A stretch of 7,007 nt of DNA from Clostridiaceae bacterium. Its GTDB lineage: Bacteria; Bacillota; Clostridia; Lutisporales; Lutisporaceae. Below the pieces are notes generated by a model. The model saw only the letters and a list, made by a program, of their open reading frames with translations. It had not been told where the DNA came from and made no database searches. Each line of letters starts with the position of its first letter. The stretch's first letter is position 1. The position numbers and the translations under genes were made by a program. Below are positions 4,733-7,007 of the stretch, in pieces. The DNA is taken from the NCBI GenBank assembly GCA_028697435.1, contig JAQVFD010000113.1, positions 1-7,007 on the forward strand, in the 5' to 3' direction.

Positions 4733-4799
4733 TAAAAATGGCTAGAAGCAAGCAAGACAAGACGTGCAAGACGAAATGCGCCGCTTATCGCCATTTTTA
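4733..4799. repeat. REP-like palindrome-ended element overlapping the ylqF stop codon
   Basis: TAAAAATGGC and GCCATTTTTA arms (4733-4742/4790-4799) form a perfect 10-bp stem enclosing 47 bases. The interior carries CAAGAC three times (4753, 4758, 4767; the last two as CAAGACG). On the minus strand the 3' arm ends in five T's, so it could also terminate transcription; the ylqF stop TAA is part of the stem. Confidence 0.6.
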
Positions 4800-5657
4800 T
4801 TGATAGTCCTCTGGAGACTCTAATGTAATAGCCCCTATCTTCCCTCCACGGAACTCATCCAGGAGCATTACGGAAGCCCTCAGCATATCAACTTCTCCCC
4901 CTGCTATTATGCAGCCTCTTTTTCTTCCTATTGTCTCCAGCAGCATATTAGTAGTCATATCTGCCGGTATTTCCTCCAGCTTATATCTGCCTTTCAGCTT
5001 CTCCGGGAATTTCTCCGCCAATACCTGCAGCAGGTTAATAGCCAATTCATTGACATCCAAAATCTCATCCTTAATTGCCCCGGTAAAAGCAAGATACATT
5101 CCGGCCCTTTTATCTTCAAATTTTGGCCAAAGGATTCCCGGTGTGTCCAGCAATTCAAGTTCAGGGCTCACTTTTATCCATTGTTTTGATTTTGTTACAC
5201 CCGGTCTGTCTCCTGTCTGAGCTGCGCTTCTTCCTGCAAGCTTATTTATGAATGTGGACTTTCCGACATTCGGTATACCTATTATGAGAGCCCTTGTGGT
5301 CTTAAGGAGCATACCCTTGCTCCTCAGTCTGTCAAGCTTCTCTTTCATAAGCTGTTTTGAAGCAGACAGCACATCCTTAAGCCCACTGCCTTTCATAGAG
5401 TTTACCAATATAGCTTTTGTGTTTTCCCTATTAAAATAATTCACCCACTTTGCATTCACCGAAGGATCTGCCAAATCGCTTTTATTCAGTACTATGATTC
5501 TCTTCTTATTTCCGACAATTTCATCTACTTCGGGGTTCCTGCTGCTTATGGGTATCCTTGCATCCAAAAGCTCTATAACGACATCAACCAGTTTCAGTTC
5601 CTCAGCTATCTTTCTCTTAGCTTTGACCATATGCCCCGGATACCATTGAATGTTCAT
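4797..5657 (-). CDS. ylqF: Ribosome biogenesis GTPase YlqF (RbgA)
   Basis: This is a circularly permuted GTPase needed for late assembly of the 50S ribosomal subunit. The order of motifs shows the permutation: YPGHM near residue 6, DARIPISSRNP near 32-42, G4 NKSD at 58-61, then G1 GIPNVGKST at 127-135, G2 with PGVTKS around 152-157, and G3 DTPG at 171-174. The C-terminal third is the ANTAR-like RNA-binding region of the family. I chose ATG 5657 (286 residues, MNIQWYPGHM as in relatives): AAGGAG (5668-5673) lies ten bases before it, whereas the in-frame GTG 5666 is only one base from that site. In Bacillus subtilis the gene follows rplS and precedes rnhB; here rplS precedes it, but rnhB is not next. 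A terminator lies between rplS and ylqF, so expression probably depends on readthrough. Confidence 0.96.
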   Translation of the reverse strand: MNIQWYPGHMVKAKRKIAEELKLVDVVIELLDARIPISSRNPEVDEIVGNKKRIIVLNKSDLADPSVNAKWVNYFNRENTKAILVNSMKGSGLKDVLSASKQLMKEKLDRLRSKGMLLKTTRALIIGIPNVGKSTFINKLAGRSAAQTGDRPGVTKSKQWIKVSPELELLDTPGILWPKFEDKRAGMYLAFTGAIKDEILDVNELAINLLQVLAEKFPEKLKGRYKLEEIPADMTTNMLLETIGRKRGCIIAGGEVDMLRASVMLLDEFRGGKIGAITLESPEDYQ

Positions 5658-5687
5658 ATGTATCACACTCCTTATTGGCTTCCCCTA

Positions 5688-5717
5688 CAAAACAAAAAGG
5701 GCTATTAAGCCCCTTTT
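5688..5717 (-). terminator. Intrinsic terminator at the end of rplS
   Basis: On the minus strand AAAAGGGGCT and AGCCCTTTTT form a 10-bp stem with one G-U pair and the 4-base loop TAAT, followed by GTTTTGT. The first arm overlaps the rplS stop codon. It would lower ylqF expression relative to the ribosomal protein gene. Confidence 0.8.
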
Positions 5718-6057
5718 ATCTTATTTCTTTAATCTTAGCTTTCTTACCTATTCTGCCTCTCAAGTAGTTGATCTTGGCTCTTCTAACCTTACCTCTTCTA
5801 ACTACTTCAATCCTGTCCAATTTAGGTGAGTGTACTGGGAATGTTCTTTCAACACCTACACCATATGAAATCCTTCTTACGGTAAAGGTCTCTGACAATC
5901 CGCCGCCCTGCCTTTTCATAACTACACCTTCGTACACCTGAATTCTTTCCCTGGCTCCTTCTTTAACCTTAACGTGCACTTTCACAGTATCTCCAACGTT
6001 AAAATCAGGTATATCATTTCTAAGCTGTTCGCTTTCTATAACCTTAATCAAATCCAT
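5716..6057 (-). CDS. rplS: 50S ribosomal protein L19
   Basis: L19 sits at the 30S-50S interface of the ribosome. The product matches the family over its full length: MDLIKVIESEQLRNDIPDFNVGDTV at the start, the conserved KEGARERIQVYEGVV and SETFTVRRISYGVGVERTFP, then HSPKLDRIEVVRRGKVRRAKINYLRGR. The basic C-terminus is as expected. The longer frame opens at ATG 6102, but ATG 6057 gives the usual length of 113 residues and has AAGGAGGG (6066-6073) upstream; the extra 15 codons lie in the leader. The gene follows trmD on the same strand with its own promoter in the 117-bp gap, and ends in an intrinsic terminator. Confidence 0.97.
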   Translation of the reverse strand: MDLIKVIESEQLRNDIPDFNVGDTVKVHVKVKEGARERIQVYEGVVMKRQGGGLSETFTVRRISYGVGVERTFPVHSPKLDRIEVVRRGKVRRAKINYLRGRIGKKAKIKEIR

Positions 6058-6065
6058 CACAATGT

Positions 6066-6126
6066 CCCTCCTTCCATCATAGACGTTCATGTACAACTTC
6101 ATTGACAGCGGAACGCCCGTAATACC
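6066..6126 (-). ncRNA. L19-leader-like structured 5' UTR of rplS
   Basis: Between the rplS promoter and its Shine-Dalgarno site, the minus strand reads ACGGGCGTTCCGCTGTCAA, resembling the conserved core I recall for the Firmicute L19 leader (RF00556 family). GGCGTTC (6111-6117) pairs with GAACGTC (6082-6088), with one G-U, closing a 22-base loop next to AAGGAGGG. It probably lets excess ribosomal protein repress translation. A covariance-model search was not possible here. Confidence 0.55.
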
Positions 6127-6132
6127 TTACAA

Positions 6133-6161
6133 AGTATATCATATGACAAGCCTTGATGCAA
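6133..6161 (-). promoter_or_regulatory. Extended -10 promoter of rplS
   Basis: On the minus strand TTGCAT (6156-6161) and TATACT (6133-6138) are 17 bases apart, and TGA directly precedes the -10, giving the extended form. It begins 14 bp beyond the trmD stop, so rplS can be expressed separately from rimM-trmD. Confidence 0.75.
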
Positions 6162-6174
6162 GAACTTAAATAAA

Positions 6175-6912
6175 TTATTTGCATTCCTCTTTTATCTTAT
6201 CCAAGACTTTCAGATCCTCTTTCGACATTTCGGCATGATCAAGCAAATCCGGTCTTCTTTCATAAGTTCTTTTCAAAGCTTGGTATCTTCTCCATTTTTC
6301 TATATTGTCATGATGACCTGACAGCAGTACCTCCGGAACCGGCATGCCCTTAAATTCAGGTGGCCTTGTGTATTGAGGATACTCCAGCAGTCCTTCATTA
6401 AAAGATTCAACGGTATAAGAAGCATCTTCCTTAAGTACTCCCGGAATTAGTCTGCAAGTTGCGTCTACCACTGCCATAGCTGCAATTTCACCACCGGTAA
6501 GAACAAAATCCCCTATGGAAATCTCCTCATCCACAAGTGCTTCCGTCACTCTCTCATCTATACCTTCATAATGACCACATATAATTGTAATATTCTTATA
6601 GCAGCTGAGTTCCTCGGCTTTGGACTGGTCAAAGGTTCTCCCCTGAGGACTCATAAGTACAATGTGAGGCTTCTCCCCTATCTCTGCTTTTATTGCTTCA
6701 ACTGCGTCAAATATCGGCTGGCACTGCATTATCATTCCCAGTCCGCCTCCATAGGGATAATCATCCACCTTTTTATGCTTGTTATCCGAATAATCCCTTA
6801 TGTTATGAAATTTAAGCTCAAAAAGCTGTTTTTCAACCGCTCTTCCAATTATACTCTCTTTTAATACAGCCTCAAACATCTCGGGGAAAAGAGTCAAAAT
6901 ATCTATCCTCAT
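6175..6912 (-). CDS. trmD: tRNA (guanine-37-N1)-methyltransferase TrmD
   Basis: TrmD is a SPOUT-class enzyme that transfers a methyl group from S-adenosylmethionine to N1 of G37, next to the anticodon, and so prevents +1 frameshifting. The 245-residue product is complete: MRIDILTLFPEMF start, YGGGLGM at 54-60, MSPQGRTF at 87-94, CGHYEGIDERV at 112-122, SIGDFVLTGGE at 132-142 (the knotted cofactor-binding part), YTRP at 181-184 and LLSGHH at 196-201. The residue that corresponds to the proposed general base Asp169 of the Haemophilus enzyme appears to be Glu169 here (VESFNEGLLE). The start codon directly follows the rimM stop (TAA-ATG), with only a weak AGAAGG upstream, which points to translational coupling. 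Confidence 0.97.
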   Translation of the reverse strand: MRIDILTLFPEMFEAVLKESIIGRAVEKQLFELKFHNIRDYSDNKHKKVDDYPYGGGLGMIMQCQPIFDAVEAIKAEIGEKPHIVLMSPQGRTFDQSKAEELSCYKNITIICGHYEGIDERVTEALVDEEISIGDFVLTGGEIAAMAVVDATCRLIPGVLKEDASYTVESFNEGLLEYPQYTRPPEFKGMPVPEVLLSGHHDNIEKWRRYQALKRTYERRPDLLDHAEMSKEDLKVLDKIKEECK

Positions 6913-7007
6913 TTATATCAAACCTTCTGGCATTTCTACCATGATTTTTTTATTCTCTAAATCAATTTGCCTGACTACATCCTTCAAGGCACGAATCAAA
7001 ATATCCT
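6913..7007 (-). CDS. rimM: Ribosome maturation factor RimM, C-terminal fragment (5' end outside the window)
   Basis: The last 31 codons of the frame read DILIRALKDVVRQIDLENKK and then IMVEMPEGLI before TAA. This is the RimM PRC-barrel ending (LIPA-like segment, KxVVxxID, then MxEGLI). RimM binds ribosomal protein S19 and assists maturation of the 30S head. The stop codon abuts the trmD start, as in many Firmicutes. The rest of the gene lies beyond the window's right edge. Confidence 0.93.
   Translation of the reverse strand, partial: DILIRALKDVVRQIDLENKKIMVEMPEGLI

Noticed and set aside
4741..4780. CRISPR-like short repeats (CAAGAC units)
   Set aside because: The units are 6-7 bp with spacing of 5 and 9 bp and lie inside a palindrome; no repeat-spacer structure or cas gene exists in the window.
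5658..5666. GTG 5666 as ylqF start
   Set aside because: Only one base separates it from AAGGAG; ATG 5657 has better spacing and gives the usual MNIQWYPGHM start.
6058..6102. Longer L19 start at ATG 6102
   Set aside because: It translates the leader hairpin and Shine-Dalgarno site; ATG 6057 gives the family's normal length.
6571..6864. Plus-strand open frames opposite trmD, ylqF, DUF1835 and the regulator
   Set aside because: They are antisense shadows of clear minus-strand genes, without ribosome binding sites or recognisable domains.

Overview
The window looks like the chromosome of a low-GC, anaerobic Firmicute of class Clostridia. The evidence is the order rimM-trmD-rplS-ylqF, strong GGAGG ribosome binding sites, A+T-rich sigma-A promoters, DUF1835-type and Phd/HicB-type proteins of a clostridial kind, and a desulfoferrodoxin domain. 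Genus cannot be fixed from the sequence; a Ruminiclostridium/Acetivibrio-like host would fit.

Right part (about 4676-7007, all minus strand): a conserved translation block. It holds the 3' end of rimM, complete trmD, rplS with its own extended -10 promoter and an L19-leader-like hairpin, a strong intrinsic terminator at the rplS stop, and ylqF (rbgA). The block closes with two hairpins: a 10-bp-stem, REP-like palindrome at the ylqF stop, then a classical terminator.

Middle part (about 2069-4645, minus strand): accessory genes. A consensus promoter (TTGACA-17-TATAAT), overlapped by two copies of a 9-bp dyad, drives a two-gene toxin-antitoxin-like operon. Its first gene encodes a Phd/YefM-type N-terminus fused to a HicB-like C-terminus; its second encodes a small HicA-like protein that lacks the usual catalytic histidine. 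After a terminator come a DUF1835/DUF3658 protein and a regulator in which an XRE helix-turn-helix is fused to what looks like a complete two-iron desulfoferrodoxin (superoxide reductase). The regulator has its own promoter and a terminator hairpin.

Left part (1-about 2121): a mosaic of small accessory genes and palindromic DNA. A remnant of a HicB antitoxin (plus strand) lies between two large inverted repeats that replace its normal start and its C-terminal domain. Left of it, a segment of about 1.15 kb with two membrane-protein genes (minus strand) is bounded by inverted copies of a 19-bp sequence (17 of 19 identical). Its left boundary joins a GC-rich, highly structured block of about 190 bp, beyond which a GNAT acetyltransferase gene (minus, cut by the window edge) begins. 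Read on the minus strand, the layout (boundary, genes, structured recombination-site-like element, next gene) is that of integron-type gene cassettes, although no integrase is visible and the element is longer than a typical attC. This is the most interesting feature of the window.
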